A stretch of DNA of 64,000 nt from Sphaerisporangium sp040649355 (GCF_043197795.1 NZ_JBICTU010000022.1:1-64000), one strand, 5' to 3'. Numbered from the stretch's first letter, positions 17,461-26,134 are shown. Translations and numbers: made by a program. The notes: generated by a model from the letters alone, not told the origin.

Positions 17461-18266
17461 CGGATGGATTCGGCGATCTCCTGGGCTCGGGCCGGGTCGG
17501 AGGGGCCTTCGAGGCGGTAGGCGACCTCGGGGCGCTGCCAGATCAGCGTGGGCCCCGCCCGGCGCTCCAGGGTCTCGGTCGCGCCGCCGCCACTGGGGAT
17601 GTACGTCAGGCCGTGCGGGCCGGCGATCCACCAGCCCGGCGAGGAGCCGATCGTGACCTCCCGCGGCCAGGGCTCGCCGAGATCCTTGCGCCAGACAACG
17701 CTCAGCACCCCGTCGTAGGCGTCCAGCCGTACCCCGGGCCACAGCAGCGAGACCACGCGGCCCGACTCGATCACCCGGACGTCATCCGGGTCCCCTAGCT
17801 CCGCGGGCACGACGACGGGGAACTTCGCCATCTTCCGCGCCTCGCCGAGCGAGACGCGCTTCTCGCCGGGCAGCGGGCGCGGCACGCCCGAAGGCAGCGG
17901 ACCCGGCTCGCCGACGTGGATCTCCACGCCCGCGAACCGCAGGACGTGCGCCACGGCGGCCTTGCCCTGCGGCGTGAACCCGAGCAGGACCACGAGGAAC
18001 GCCGCGACCCCGGCGGTGACCCACCGCCACCTCGGCCGGCCCGGTCCGAGCCGCCGTACCGGCCCCCTCCCCCCGGACGGCCCCGTCCGCGCCGACGGCC
18101 GGTCCGACGGCTCCGCCTGCTCCGGCCGCTCGGTGTCCTGCGACGGGCCGAGCCGCGCGAGGCGGGCTCGTACGGCTCGCGCCACGTCGGCGGGGGGCGG
18201 GGAGGGGACGTCGAGGGCCTCGCCGAGCGCTCGCAGCTCGGCCTCGAAGTCGTCAGGAGAGATCAT
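17457..18266 (-). CDS. Membrane protein coupled to ECF sigma factor, probable anti-sigma
   Basis: 269 residues. A cytoplasmic N-terminus of about 80 residues (MISPDDFEAELRALGEALDV) with a Pro/Arg-rich part leads to one membrane segment (VTAGVAAFLVVLLGF). An exported domain of about 165 residues follows, with WW- and Gly-containing strands (WRKDLGEPWPREVTIGSSPG, LIWQRPEVAYRLEG). There is no zinc motif. It overlaps the end of the preceding ECF sigma gene by 14 bases, the usual arrangement of sigma/anti-sigma pairs. The outer domain is not recognised; it may be the signal sensor. Anti-sigma function is inferred from layout. Confidence 0.78.
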   Translation of the reverse strand: MISPDDFEAELRALGEALDVPSPPPADVARAVRARLARLGPSQDTERPEQAEPSDRPSARTGPSGGRGPVRRLGPGRPRWRWVTAGVAAFLVVLLGFTPQGKAAVAHVLRFAGVEIHVGEPGPLPSGVPRPLPGEKRVSLGEARKMAKFPVVVPAELGDPDDVRVIESGRVVSLLWPGVRLDAYDGVLSVVWRKDLGEPWPREVTIGSSPGWWIAGPHGLTYIPSGGGATETLERRAGPTLIWQRPEVAYRLEGPSDPARAQEIAESIR

Positions 18267-18864
18267 CGCCCACCTCCTTCCGCAACCTGGCCAGCCCCCG
18301 GGACGTCCGGGACTTCACCGAGCCGAGCGGGCACCCGAGGACTTCCGCGGTCTCCGCCTCGGTCAACTGAAGGAAGTACCGGCAGACCACCGCCTGACGT
18401 TCCCCTTCGGGCAAGGTGCGCACCGCGTCCAGGAGCCGGGAGCGCCGATCGGTGGCGATGGCCGTTCCCTCGGGATCGGCGGGCGTCCGCAGCTCCGGCT
18501 CCGCGCCGATCTTCAGCGTGAGGTCGGCACGGCGCCCGCGCGAGCGGGTCATCGTGTGGGTCTCGTTGGCCACGATGCGAAGCAGCCACGGCTTGAAGGG
18601 AGCCTGGCGCCGGAACCCCGCCAGATGCCGGAACGCCTTGACGAAGGCCTCCTGGACGACGTCCTCGGCCTCGTCCCCGGCGCCGAGGAGCGCGGCCGTA
18701 CGATGCGCCACCGCGCTGTAGCGCGCGACCAGCACCTCGTAGGCGGCGAGGTCTCCGGCCAGGGACCGGGCTATCGCCTCGTCGTCGTCCGTCGGGGGCT
18801 CCTTGACTGATCCTTCAGCGACAAAAGCTAGTTTCCATCCGCCATTTGCGCAAAGGATGGACAA
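18253..18864 (-). CDS. ECF RNA polymerase sigma factor (start uncertain)
   Basis: ECF sigma factor with region 2 (EAIARSLAGDLAAYEVLVARYSAVAHR through EDVVQEAFVKAFRHL, PFKPWLLRIVANETH) and region 4 (LPEGERQAVVCRYFLQLTEAETAEVLGCPLGSVKSRTSRGLARL, given in part). The start is a problem. GAAGGATCA is followed by GTC AAG GAG CCC at 18807, exactly where homologues would begin, but GTC is not a start codon. The next in-frame candidates are TTG 18864 (used here) and ATG 18942, neither with a ribosome site. It is coupled to the membrane regulator downstream and divergent from the methyltransferase. Confidence 0.85.
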   Translation of the reverse strand: MSILCANGGWKLAFVAEGSVKEPPTDDDEAIARSLAGDLAAYEVLVARYSAVAHRTAALLGAGDEAEDVVQEAFVKAFRHLAGFRRQAPFKPWLLRIVANETHTMTRSRGRRADLTLKIGAEPELRTPADPEGTAIATDRRSRLLDAVRTLPEGERQAVVCRYFLQLTEAETAEVLGCPLGSVKSRTSRGLARLRKEVGDDLS

Positions 18865-19006
18865 GGGCAGGCAACATTGTTTCCGGTCCGGCTCGCGGGG
18901 AAGTTGGAACCCTCGCGGAGCGGGACAGCTAGACTCGGAGCCCATCCGTGGCCGTGGTCCCCCGTGGGGCCGCGGTTTTTGAGTGAGAGAAGCTGGGCGG
19001 GAACGC

Positions 19007-19738
19007 ATGTCTGGGTATGACCGCGTGGTGCAACCGGCGGCCGGTGACGAGGCCTTGGAGAACCACCTCGGTGGCGACGAGGCCAAGAACTACCGGCAGT
19101 ACGAGTTCGACATGGTCGCCCCGCACGTCGGCAGGTCGATGCTGGAGATCGGGTCGGGTCTCGGCCACTTCGCCGAGCAGTTCCTGCCGCGTCTCGACCG
19201 GCTCGTGGTCAGCGACTTCGACCCCTACTGCGTCGAGCAGCTCGGCAAGCGCTTCGAGGGCCGCGACGACATCGACGTGCTCCAGTTCGGCCTCCCCACC
19301 GACATCCCGCTCGCCGACCCGGTCGACACCGTGGTCCTGATGAACGTCCTTGAGCACATCGAGGAGGACGTCGAGGCGCTCCGCTCCCTGGCCAGGGTCA
19401 CCCAGCCCGGCGGCCGGATCATCATCTGGGTGCCCGGCTACATGCAGCTTTATGGGGACTTCGACCGCAAGGTCGGGCACGTCACCCGCTACACCCCCAC
19501 CACCCTCGGCAAGACCGTCGCCGAGGCGGGGCTGAAGGCCGACGTGCTCAAGCCGATCAACTTCCTGGGCGGCATCGCCTGGTGGGCGGCCGTGCGCCGC
19601 GGCGGCGTCGGCTACCCCGACCCGCGCCTGGTCAAGATCTACGACCGCACGGTGGTCCCGACCACGAGGTTCATCGAGCGATTCGTCCGGCCGCCGTTCG
19701 GCCAGACCGTCTTCTGCGTGGCCCGCGTCCCCGGCTAG
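19007..19738 (+). CDS. SAM-dependent class I methyltransferase
   Basis: 243-residue methyltransferase. Motif I is MLEIGSGLGHFAEQF, the acidic motif II is VVSDFDPY, and motif IV is PVDTVVLMNVLEHIEEDVEAL with the post-motif GGRIIIWVPGY. The C-terminal part (GDFDRKVGHVTRYTPTTLG and a Trp/Arg-rich segment) resembles methyltransferases found beside polyprenyl-phosphate glycosyltransferases. The substrate cannot be read from sequence. ATG at 19007 follows GCGGGAACGC. Confidence 0.85.
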   Translation: MSGYDRVVQPAAGDEALENHLGGDEAKNYRQYEFDMVAPHVGRSMLEIGSGLGHFAEQFLPRLDRLVVSDFDPYCVEQLGKRFEGRDDIDVLQFGLPTDIPLADPVDTVVLMNVLEHIEEDVEALRSLARVTQPGGRIIIWVPGYMQLYGDFDRKVGHVTRYTPTTLGKTVAEAGLKADVLKPINFLGGIAWWAAVRRGGVGYPDPRLVKIYDRTVVPTTRFIERFVRPPFGQTVFCVARVPG

Positions 19739-19826
19739 GCGTCGCGGTGCCCGGTGGATCGTGGTTCACCGGGATATCTCAGGGTTTCCTGTCACTTCTC
19801 CTAGCCCGGGGAGGTGATCTGGGGAC

Positions 19827-20333
19827 ATGACAAACGTATCCAAAGCAGTGATCGGCAGTGCGCTGGCCGGTGCGCTGACCGTGGGAGCCCTCGGTGGCGT
19901 CGCCGTGGCGCGCCAGGCCGCGCCCGCGGGCGTCCCGTACGAGTTGCTGTCCGCCGACTCCGCCGACTCCGCTGCGGACGAGGCCGTCGCTCTCACCGCG
20001 GCGCCGAAGGGCGACCCCAAGCTGCGCATCGGGGTCCGCCGTAGCCTCGTCGGCGTCCACGGGGAGGCCACCGTCCGCGCGCGTGGGGACTTCGCCACCT
20101 ACACCTGGCAGCGCGGCGCCGTGACCACCGCCTCCGCCACCTCGCTCACCGTCAAGAGCGCCGACGGCGTGAGCTGGACCTGGACGGTGAACTCGGACAC
20201 CAAAATCCGGAAGAATGGCGCCAAATCCACTTCGTCGGCGGTCGCGACGGGCGATACGGTCTTCGTCCTGGGACGGCCGGACGGCGACGCCCGCACCGCG
20301 CAGGGAGTGGTAGTCCCCAAACGCTCCAAGTAG
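19827..20333 (+). CDS. Exported small beta-rich protein (DUF5666-like)
   Basis: 168 residues. An N-terminal hydrophobic signal sequence (SKAVIGSALAGALTVGALGGVAVA) is followed by a mature domain with repeating strand units (GEATVRARGDFATYTWQRG, SLTVKSADGVSWTWTVNSDTKI, ATGDTVFVLGRPDG), as in DUF5666 proteins. ATG at 19827 has GGGGA upstream. It ends 14 bases before the response regulator start, so it is probably the first gene of an operon with the two-component system and may be part of its signal input. The family function is unknown. Confidence 0.75.
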   Translation: MTNVSKAVIGSALAGALTVGALGGVAVARQAAPAGVPYELLSADSADSAADEAVALTAAPKGDPKLRIGVRRSLVGVHGEATVRARGDFATYTWQRGAVTTASATSLTVKSADGVSWTWTVNSDTKIRKNGAKSTSSAVATGDTVFVLGRPDGDARTAQGVVVPKRSK

Positions 20334-20347
20334 TGATCGAAGGACGC

Positions 20348-21079
20348 ATGAGCGACCAGACAGACAAGCCACGGGTCCTCGTCGTCGACGACGAGCGCAA
20401 CATCCGCGATCTGGTGGGCGTCGCGCTCCGGTTCCACGGGTTCGAGGTGGTGAGCGCCTCGCGCGGCTACGAGGCGCTGGAGCTCGTGCGGTCGGGAGCC
20501 CCCGACCTCCTCGTGCTGGACGTGATGCTTCCCGATCTGGACGGGTTCGAGCTGTGCCGGCGGCTGCGCGCCCAAGGGGACGAAGTACCGGTCATCTTCC
20601 TGACGGCGCGCGACGCCCCGGCGGACACCGTGCACGGCCTCACGCTCGGCGGCGACGACTACGTCACCAAGCCGTTCCTGGTGGAGGCGCTGGTCGCGCG
20701 GGCTCGGGCCGTGCTGAGGCGCAGCAGGCGCGGCGAGTCCAGCGCGGACGCGGCCCTGGTCGCCGCCGACCAGGCGGTGCTGACCGTGGCCGACCTGGAG
20801 CTCGACGAGGCCCGCTGGGAAGTCCGGCGGGGAGGCACGCCGGTCGAGCTGTCGCCCACCGAGTTCCGGCTCCTGGCCTTCCTGATGCGGCACCCCGGCC
20901 AGGTCCTCACCAAGGCCCAGCTCCTTGAGAACGTGTGGGGCTTCGGCACGCAATCCCAGGTCGTGGAGACCTACATCTCCTACCTGCGGCGCAAACTCGA
21001 CCCCCTCGGGCCGCCGCTGATCCACACCCAGCGCGGCGTGGGGTACGCCCTGCGCCCCTCCGACGCCGGGCACCGCTGA
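20348..21079 (+). CDS. OmpR/PhoB-family response regulator
   Basis: 243 residues. The receiver domain has the acidic pocket Asp14-Asp15, phospho-acceptor Asp58 in LLVLDVMLPDLDG, and Lys in DDYVTKPF. The C-terminal winged helix has the typical ELSPTEFRLLAFLMRHPGQVL and VVETYISYLRRKLD. ATG 20348 has GAAGGA upstream; an in-frame GTG at 20333 lies in the preceding stop and is not preferred. It is followed after 34 bases by its sensor kinase. Layout resembles the TcrA/PrrA/MprA-type pairs of actinobacteria. Confidence 0.95.
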   Translation: MSDQTDKPRVLVVDDERNIRDLVGVALRFHGFEVVSASRGYEALELVRSGAPDLLVLDVMLPDLDGFELCRRLRAQGDEVPVIFLTARDAPADTVHGLTLGGDDYVTKPFLVEALVARARAVLRRSRRGESSADAALVAADQAVLTVADLELDEARWEVRRGGTPVELSPTEFRLLAFLMRHPGQVLTKAQLLENVWGFGTQSQVVETYISYLRRKLDPLGPPLIHTQRGVGYALRPSDAGHR

Positions 21080-21113
21080 GCGCTTCGATGACGCCCGGCG
21101 CTACGGTCCTTCC

Positions 21114-22466
21114 ATGACGCTCAGCGGACGACTCCTCGCCGGCCTGCTGTCCGTCACGGCCGTCGGCCTCGCCGCGCTGTCCCTCGTCAGCGTGGTCGTG
21201 CTCCACGGGCACATGCTCGACCGTACGGACGCGACGCTCACCGCCACCGCGCAGGTCTCCGCCGCACGGCTCGTACGGGCGTCCAACATGGCGCTCGTGA
21301 ACGCCAGCCCGACGTACGCGGTGGCCGTGCTCAACCTCACCACGGCGCGAGGAAAGCTGGTATCCGGGGACGACCCGGAGGCCGCGAGCGTCCCCGCGAC
21401 GCTGGAGAGGATGGGCGCCGCCACGCTCGGGCCCCTGGCGGACGCCGGGAAGGCGTTCACCCTCACCGACCGTCTCAGGGCGGCGGCGGCCCGGATGACC
21501 GTGGGCGACCGCATCGTGGTCGTCGCGGTGCCGCTCGACGAGGTCAGAGAGTCGATACGGCGCCTGGTCATCACCGAGATCCTCACCGCGGCCGTGCTCC
21601 TGGCCCTGCTCGTCCTGCTCGGAAGGTCCCTGATCGGCAAGGGGCTCGCTCCGCTGTCACGGATGGCGAGCACCGCGCGACTCGTCGCCGAGGGCGGGGA
21701 CCTTTCCGCGCGCATGCCCGAGGGCAAGTCCGAGGCCGGGCGCCTCGGCTCGACGATCAACCTCATGCTGACCCGGATCCAGGACGCGTTCGCGGCCCGC
21801 TGGGCGTCCGAGGAACGGGTGCGCCGGTTCGCCGCCGACGCCTCCCACGAGCTGCGCAACCCCCTGACCACGATCCACGGGTACGCGGAGCTGTACAGGC
21901 AGGGGGCGATACCGGACGAAGAGGTGCCGCAGGTCATGCGGCGCATCGAGGACGAGGCGACGCGGATGACGCGCCTGGTCTCCGAGCTGCTGGAGCTGGC
22001 CCGCCTCGACAAGGGCACGCCGCTCGCCATGGCGCCCGTCGACCTGACGGCGGTGGCCATGGAGGTGGCCGACGACTTCATCGCGCTCAACCCCGATCAT
22101 CCGGTGACCGTGGAGGCGCCGGACAAGACGGTCGCCGTCGTCGACGAGGCCAGGATCCGCCAGGTGCTGGTCAACCTGCTCGGCAACGTCCGCGCGCACA
22201 CCCCCCGAGGCACCTCGGTCACGGTACGGCTGGCGCCTCCGGTGGTCCTGGAGGTGGCGGACGACGGGCCGGGCATGTCCCCGGAGAACGCGGCGCTGGC
22301 CTTCGACCGGTTCCACCATGCCTCCCCCGGAGACGGCAGCGGGCTCGGCCTGGCGATCGTCCAGGCCATCGCCACCGCCCACGGCGGCCAGGCGACCCTG
22401 CGCTCCCTCCCAGGCAGAGGCACCGTGGTCCGCGTAGAGCTCCCCGACACGGCCGCCCGCTGGTGA
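21114..22466 (+). CDS. Two-component sensor histidine kinase
   Basis: 450 residues. Two membrane segments (about 7-31 and 153-173) enclose an outside sensor of about 120 residues. A HAMP linker follows, then the dimerisation domain with phospho-acceptor His245 in FAADASHELRNPLTT and the HATPase with N box NLLGNVRAHTP, DDGPGMSP and GSGLGLAIV. It is the partner of the OmpR-type regulator just upstream. The sensed signal is unknown; the small exported beta-rich protein at the head of the operon is a candidate for input. Confidence 0.95.
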   Translation: MTLSGRLLAGLLSVTAVGLAALSLVSVVVLHGHMLDRTDATLTATAQVSAARLVRASNMALVNASPTYAVAVLNLTTARGKLVSGDDPEAASVPATLERMGAATLGPLADAGKAFTLTDRLRAAAARMTVGDRIVVVAVPLDEVRESIRRLVITEILTAAVLLALLVLLGRSLIGKGLAPLSRMASTARLVAEGGDLSARMPEGKSEAGRLGSTINLMLTRIQDAFAARWASEERVRRFAADASHELRNPLTTIHGYAELYRQGAIPDEEVPQVMRRIEDEATRMTRLVSELLELARLDKGTPLAMAPVDLTAVAMEVADDFIALNPDHPVTVEAPDKTVAVVDEARIRQVLVNLLGNVRAHTPRGTSVTVRLAPPVVLEVADDGPGMSPENAALAFDRFHHASPGDGSGLGLAIVQAIATAHGGQATLRSLPGRGTVVRVELPDTAARW

Positions 22467-22520
22467 CCCCACTCGATAAATGAGTTGTGCCGGGTGGAGT
22501 GAGGCTCGTACCTTCGAGGC

Positions 22521-22620
22521 ATGCGCATTTTCTCCTGATGCCCGCGTCGATCAGTCCGTTGTGACTGATCCGCCGCCTCTCAGCTCTCTGGTCCCGTCCA
22601 TCTAGACGCGGCGGCTGAGG
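22521..22620 (+). promoter_or_regulatory. Structured 5' leader with five-codon ORF
   Basis: Leader upstream of the small basic protein. ATG CGC ATT TTC TCC TGA (22521-22538, peptide MRIFS) has GAGG just before it. Next comes a perfect hairpin GATCAGTC-cgttgt-GACTGATC (22549-22570), then CCGCCGC (22570-22576) able to pair with GCGGCGG (22608-22614). CTCAG (22579-22583) can pair with CTGAG (22615-22619). The last two pairings are either mutually exclusive or form a pseudoknot. This is the layout of a translation-dependent attenuator, but no regulator or ligand is known. Confidence 0.5.
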
Positions 22621-22672
22621 CTCCCGACCGGCATGAGTTCCCTGCCGCGTCGTCATCTGCGAGGAGACTTCC

Positions 22673-22939
22673 ATGCGTGCACGTTCAGGCCGAAACAAGG
22701 CCGCCAAGGCCGATCAGGCGAAGCGGTCCACCGAGGACACCACGGCATCACTTCCGGAGCCCGGCTTCTCCCTGCCGGGGCTCCAAGCGGGCTTTCCGCA
22801 GCCGGTCATCCAGCCGGGCGCCATCCAGGGCTCTCCCCAGCCCGAGCGGCAGCTGCCTCCGGCCCCGCGCCGGATCCCGGTGCCGCCCGCGCCCGTACGG
22901 CGTGTGACGCCGCCTCGGCGCCAGCCGAAGGGTCGCTGA
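22673..22939 (+). CDS. Small basic proline-rich protein, unknown function
   Basis: 88 residues with no recognised domain. The N-terminus is Lys/Arg-rich (MRARSGRNKAAKADQAKR). The middle is Pro/Gly/Gln-rich with repeated P-x-P and QP units, and the C-terminus is strongly basic (PVRRVTPPRRQPKGR). ATG 22673 has a strong GCGAGGAG site, which with the structured leader upstream supports translation. It has no signal peptide or membrane segment and is probably disordered and possibly nucleic-acid binding. It ends before a large bidirectional terminator. Confidence 0.6.
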   Translation: MRARSGRNKAAKADQAKRSTEDTTASLPEPGFSLPGLQAGFPQPVIQPGAIQGSPQPERQLPPAPRRIPVPPAPVRRVTPPRRQPKGR

Positions 22940-22982
22940 CCGGCTCACCAAGGTGTCCCCGAGCCTTGGGGACACCGCGAGA

Positions 22983-23028
22983 GACGGCGGTGCCCCGCCC
23001 CACCTTCCCGGGGCGGGGCACCGCCGTC
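22983..23028. terminator. Very strong bidirectional terminator
   Basis: A perfect 19-bp stem, GACGGCGGTGCCCCGCCCC with its complement, and an eight-base loop, between the convergent small basic protein and thiolase genes. Confidence 0.92.
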
Positions 23029-23049
23029 CCCCAACGCCGAAGCCAGTGG

Positions 23050-24195
23050 TCAGAGGCGCTCGATGATGGTGACGTTGGCCTGGCCGCCGCCCTCGCACAT
23101 CGTCTGCAGGCCGTACCGGCCGCCCGTGCGCTCCAGCTCGTGGAGCAGCTTGGTCATGAGGATGGCGCCGGTGCCGCCGAGCGGGTGACCGAGGGCGATG
23201 GCCCCGCCGTTCGGGTTGGTCCTGGCCGGGTCGGCGCCGATCTCCTTGAGCCAGGCCAGCGGCACCGGGGCGAACGCCTCGTTGATCTCGATCGCGTCGA
23301 TGTCGTCGATCGACAGCCCGGCCTTGTCCAGCGCCTTGCGCGTCGCGGGAATCGGCGCGGTGAGCATGTAGACGGGGTCGTCGCCGGTCAGCGCGAGGGT
23401 GACGATGCGCGCCCTCGGCGTCAGGCCGTGGTCCCTGACCGCCTGCTCGGACGCGATCAGCACCGCACCCGAGCCGTCGGAGATCTGCGAGGACGTGGCC
23501 GCCGTGATCTGCCCGCCGTCGCGCAGCGTCTTCAGGCCGGCCATCTTCTCCAGCGTGGTGTCCGGCCGGGGGCCCTCGTCGTCCTCGACTCCGTTGATCG
23601 GGGCGATCTGGTCCCTGAAGTAGCCGTTGGCGACGGCCTTGGCGGCGCGCTGGTGGCTCTCGTACGCGAACCGCTCAAGCTCGTCGCGCTTGAGGCCCCA
23701 CTTCTCGCACATCAGCTCCGCGCCGCGGAACTGGGAGATCTCCTGCTTGCCGTACCGCTCGACCCACTTCTCGCCGAAGGGGAAGGGCATGCCCTTCTCC
23801 AGCGCGGCGGTGATGCTCGACCCCATGGGGACGATGCTCATCGACTCGACGCCCGCCGCCACCACCAGATCCTGGGTGCCGGACATGACGCCCTGGGCCG
23901 CGAAGTGGATCGACTGCTGCGACGAGCCGCACTGCCGGTCGATCGTCACGCCGGCCACGGTCTCCGGCAGACCCGCCGAAAGCCACGCGTTGCGCGCGAT
24001 GTCCATGCTCTGCGGGCCGAACTGCATGACGCAGCCCATGATCACGTCTTCGACCGCCGAGGGGTCCACGCCCGTACGGTCCACCAGGGCCTTGAGGGCG
24101 TGGGCTGCGAGGTCAGTGGGATGGACGGTGGACAGACCGCCCTTTTTCTTTCCGACCGGGGTACGGACCGCCCCGACGATGTAAGCCTCTGCCAC
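23050..24195 (-). CDS. Acetyl-CoA acyltransferase (thiolase)
   Basis: 381-residue thiolase catalysing CoA-dependent cleavage of 3-oxoacyl-CoA in beta-oxidation. The nucleophilic Cys89 is in DRQCGSSQQSIHFAA. The catalytic His is in GGAIALGHPLGGTGA and the second Cys in QTMCEGGGQAN. ITAATSSQISDGSGAV and EINEAFAPV are also typical. The sequence is closest to FadA-type degradative thiolases of actinobacteria, some of which act on steroid side chains or rings. GTG 24195 has CAGGAGG six bases upstream. It is a single-gene unit with a short inverted repeat in front. Confidence 0.93.
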   Translation of the reverse strand: MAEAYIVGAVRTPVGKKKGGLSTVHPTDLAAHALKALVDRTGVDPSAVEDVIMGCVMQFGPQSMDIARNAWLSAGLPETVAGVTIDRQCGSSQQSIHFAAQGVMSGTQDLVVAAGVESMSIVPMGSSITAALEKGMPFPFGEKWVERYGKQEISQFRGAELMCEKWGLKRDELERFAYESHQRAAKAVANGYFRDQIAPINGVEDDEGPRPDTTLEKMAGLKTLRDGGQITAATSSQISDGSGAVLIASEQAVRDHGLTPRARIVTLALTGDDPVYMLTAPIPATRKALDKAGLSIDDIDAIEINEAFAPVPLAWLKEIGADPARTNPNGGAIALGHPLGGTGAILMTKLLHELERTGGRYGLQTMCEGGGQANVTIIERL

Positions 24196-24224
24196 AGTGC
24201 CTCCTGGGTTCCGTCCCGCATGAA

Positions 24225-24241
24225 ACCGAGCAATGTTCGGT
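24225..24241. promoter_or_regulatory. Inverted repeat before thiolase
   Basis: ACCGA-GCAATGT-TCGGT lies about 30 bases before the thiolase start, where a TetR-type repressor of fatty-acid genes could bind. The arms are only five bases, so support is weak. Confidence 0.3.
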
Positions 24242-24321
24242 CTATACGAGGTTACAACAGAATAATCCTCCGTGAATGGGAGAGTCGTGTCACGGCCCGG
24301 TGGGGTCGCAGGAAGGACCGT

Positions 24322-25203
24322 TCAGCGGCGAGAGGAGCCCTTGCTCGTGCTGGTCATCCTCGCGTAGACGATGACGTTGTCCACGTAGTGGCCGGTCGAG
24401 CGGTTGTAGGTGCCGCCACACGTGATCAGGCGCAGTTCCGCCGCTTCGGCGTTGCCGTACACGCGGTTGGTCGGGAACGTCTGCTTGTCCGCCTGCTCGA
24501 CACCGCCCACGGTGAAGATCGCGATCGTGCCGTCCATGCGGGTGACCTCGATCGTGTCGCCGTTCTGGAGCTCGTGAAGCCGTTCGAACACGGCGGCGCG
24601 CGTGGTCGTGTCCTTGTGGCCGAGCACCACGGCCGGCCCCGCCTGGCCCGGCGTCGGGCCGAACTGGTACCAGCCGACCAGGTTGGGGTTGTTGATCGGC
24701 GGGGTCTCGATCGCGCCCTTCTTGTCGGTGCCGACCGGTTTGATGGGCGCGTCGATGCCGAGCTTCTTGATGATGAGCCGCTTCGGGGTGGACGGCTGCA
24801 TCGCGGGCGCGGGCGGGAGCGAGGGCACGGGGGGCGGCGCCGTCGGGTCCGCCTGGGTCAGCGGCTGTCCGGGGCCGCCCGGTCCGACCGACGGCGCGAA
24901 GGCCGGCCCGGCGGGCGGCTGCGCGATCTTTAGTGACGTACGGGCGTCGGTCAGGCCGTACTCCTCGGGCGCGCCGGCCATGAACAGCAGCCCGACGACC
25001 ACCGTGACCACCCCGGCGACGGCGGCCAGGATGAGAACCGCCCGCATGATCTGCCCACGGTCGACCTGCGGCTCCGGTTGCTGCCACTGACCGCCCGGCT
25101 GGGGGTACTGGTAGTAGACCGGCTGCATGTACGGCTGTCCGTGCACAGGCTGTGGATATCCGTCTTGGCCCTCGGACGGCGGATACTCGGGCGGCATCGT
25201 CAC
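24322..25203 (-). CDS. Class F-type sortase (first)
   Basis: 293-residue sortase-fold transpeptidase. The Pro/Gln/Tyr-rich cytoplasmic N-terminus is followed by a membrane segment (about residues 53-76), a Pro-rich linker and the sortase barrel. Catalytic elements are visible: His in VVLGHKDTTTRAAVF, Cys in LRLITCGGTYN and Arg in NVIVYARM. The barrel begins IKKLGIDAPIKPVGTDKKGAIETPP. This short single-pass type is the class F/E group of actinobacteria. GTG 25203 or ATG 25197. It follows its likely substrate, the surface protein, after 13 bases, and matches a second such pair at 30.9-33.1 kb. Confidence 0.9.
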   Translation of the reverse strand: MTMPPEYPPSEGQDGYPQPVHGQPYMQPVYYQYPQPGGQWQQPEPQVDRGQIMRAVLILAAVAGVVTVVVGLLFMAGAPEEYGLTDARTSLKIAQPPAGPAFAPSVGPGGPGQPLTQADPTAPPPVPSLPPAPAMQPSTPKRLIIKKLGIDAPIKPVGTDKKGAIETPPINNPNLVGWYQFGPTPGQAGPAVVLGHKDTTTRAAVFERLHELQNGDTIEVTRMDGTIAIFTVGGVEQADKQTFPTNRVYGNAEAAELRLITCGGTYNRSTGHYVDNVIVYARMTSTSKGSSRR

Positions 25204-25216
25204 CCCGGACCCCCGA

Positions 25217-26134
25217 TCAGCCCCGGTTCGGACGCCGGCGGCGCATCATCAGCCCGCCCACTCCGGCCCCGAACACCAGAACCGTCCCGACCAGCACGAA
25301 CGTACGCCCATCAGGCCCCGCGTCCCCACCACCACCGGTAGCCGCTCCGCCGCCCGGCTTCTTGGTCACCTGCTGCGACGGCTTGTTGGTCACCGTCTCA
25401 TAGACGGTGTGGGTCGGCTTGGGGGTCTTTGACGTAGTGGGGGTCAGCGTCGGCGTGGGCGACGTGTCCGTGTCCGTGTCCGTCGGGGTAGGAGATGGCG
25501 AGGCCGTCGCCACAGTCACAGAAACCGTTGAGGCCGCGCTTGCTCCGATACCTGTGGGGGTGCAGCTATACCACGCTGTTCCAAGCGCGGTGTTTGTCGC
25601 TGTCGTGACATAAAGAGAGAAGCCGGCCTCAGTCACACTGAAGGTGCCAGTCGCTGAAGGAGTGATGGTCGCTACGGCTCCGGTCAGAGGGAACGGGATT
25701 GGGCTTCCCAGAGTCGCCGACGTAGCCGGAGACAGGACAGCGCTAGGAGTGAACGTCTGCCCCTGGAGGGATACAGGGCTCGGGAAAGGGCTGGCGATCA
25801 GAGTCGGGACCACGACGACTTTGTCCGTGACAGCGATAACTGAGATGGCTGGCAGCGGAGTCGCACCAGTCCCCGATGGTTGTGTGATTTTCCAGGTCAG
25901 GACGATCGGCTTGTTTGGTGCGACCTGGACAGGCGACGCCGTGAGATCAATTGACAGGTTGTAGGTAGCACTCGCCTCCCCGACGGAGCTGGAAGGCACG
26001 CACGTGAAGGCGACAGTCTTCTGTTCAGCCATGGCACCGATCATGGGGAGCGCACCAAGCGCCACACCCGCGCTGAGGACTCCGGCTGCGGCTGCCTGGA
26101 CGGCGATGCGACGGCGTGCCTGTGACTTCAGCAC
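25217..26134 (-). CDS. Surface protein with non-classical sorting signal (first)
   Basis: 305 residues. The start is GTG 26134 with GGAG six bases upstream; longer in-frame starts have no site. A signal sequence (RRRIAVQAAAAGVLSAGVALGA) is followed by a beta-rich exported region with two cysteines. A Thr/Pro/Asp stalk (TPTDTDTDTSPTPTL) leads to a C-terminal anchor: GGGAATGGGG, a hydrophobic span (FVLVGTVLVFGAGVGGLMM) and RRRRPNRG. This is the three-part layout of sortase substrates without LPxTG. The motif GGAxTG is shared with the second surface protein. Ligand or role outside the cell is unknown. Confidence 0.8.
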   Translation of the reverse strand: MLKSQARRRIAVQAAAAGVLSAGVALGALPMIGAMAEQKTVAFTCVPSSSVGEASATYNLSIDLTASPVQVAPNKPIVLTWKITQPSGTGATPLPAISVIAVTDKVVVVPTLIASPFPSPVSLQGQTFTPSAVLSPATSATLGSPIPFPLTGAVATITPSATGTFSVTEAGFSLYVTTATNTALGTAWYSCTPTGIGASAASTVSVTVATASPSPTPTDTDTDTSPTPTLTPTTSKTPKPTHTVYETVTNKPSQQVTKKPGGGAATGGGGDAGPDGRTFVLVGTVLVFGAGVGGLMMRRRRPNRG

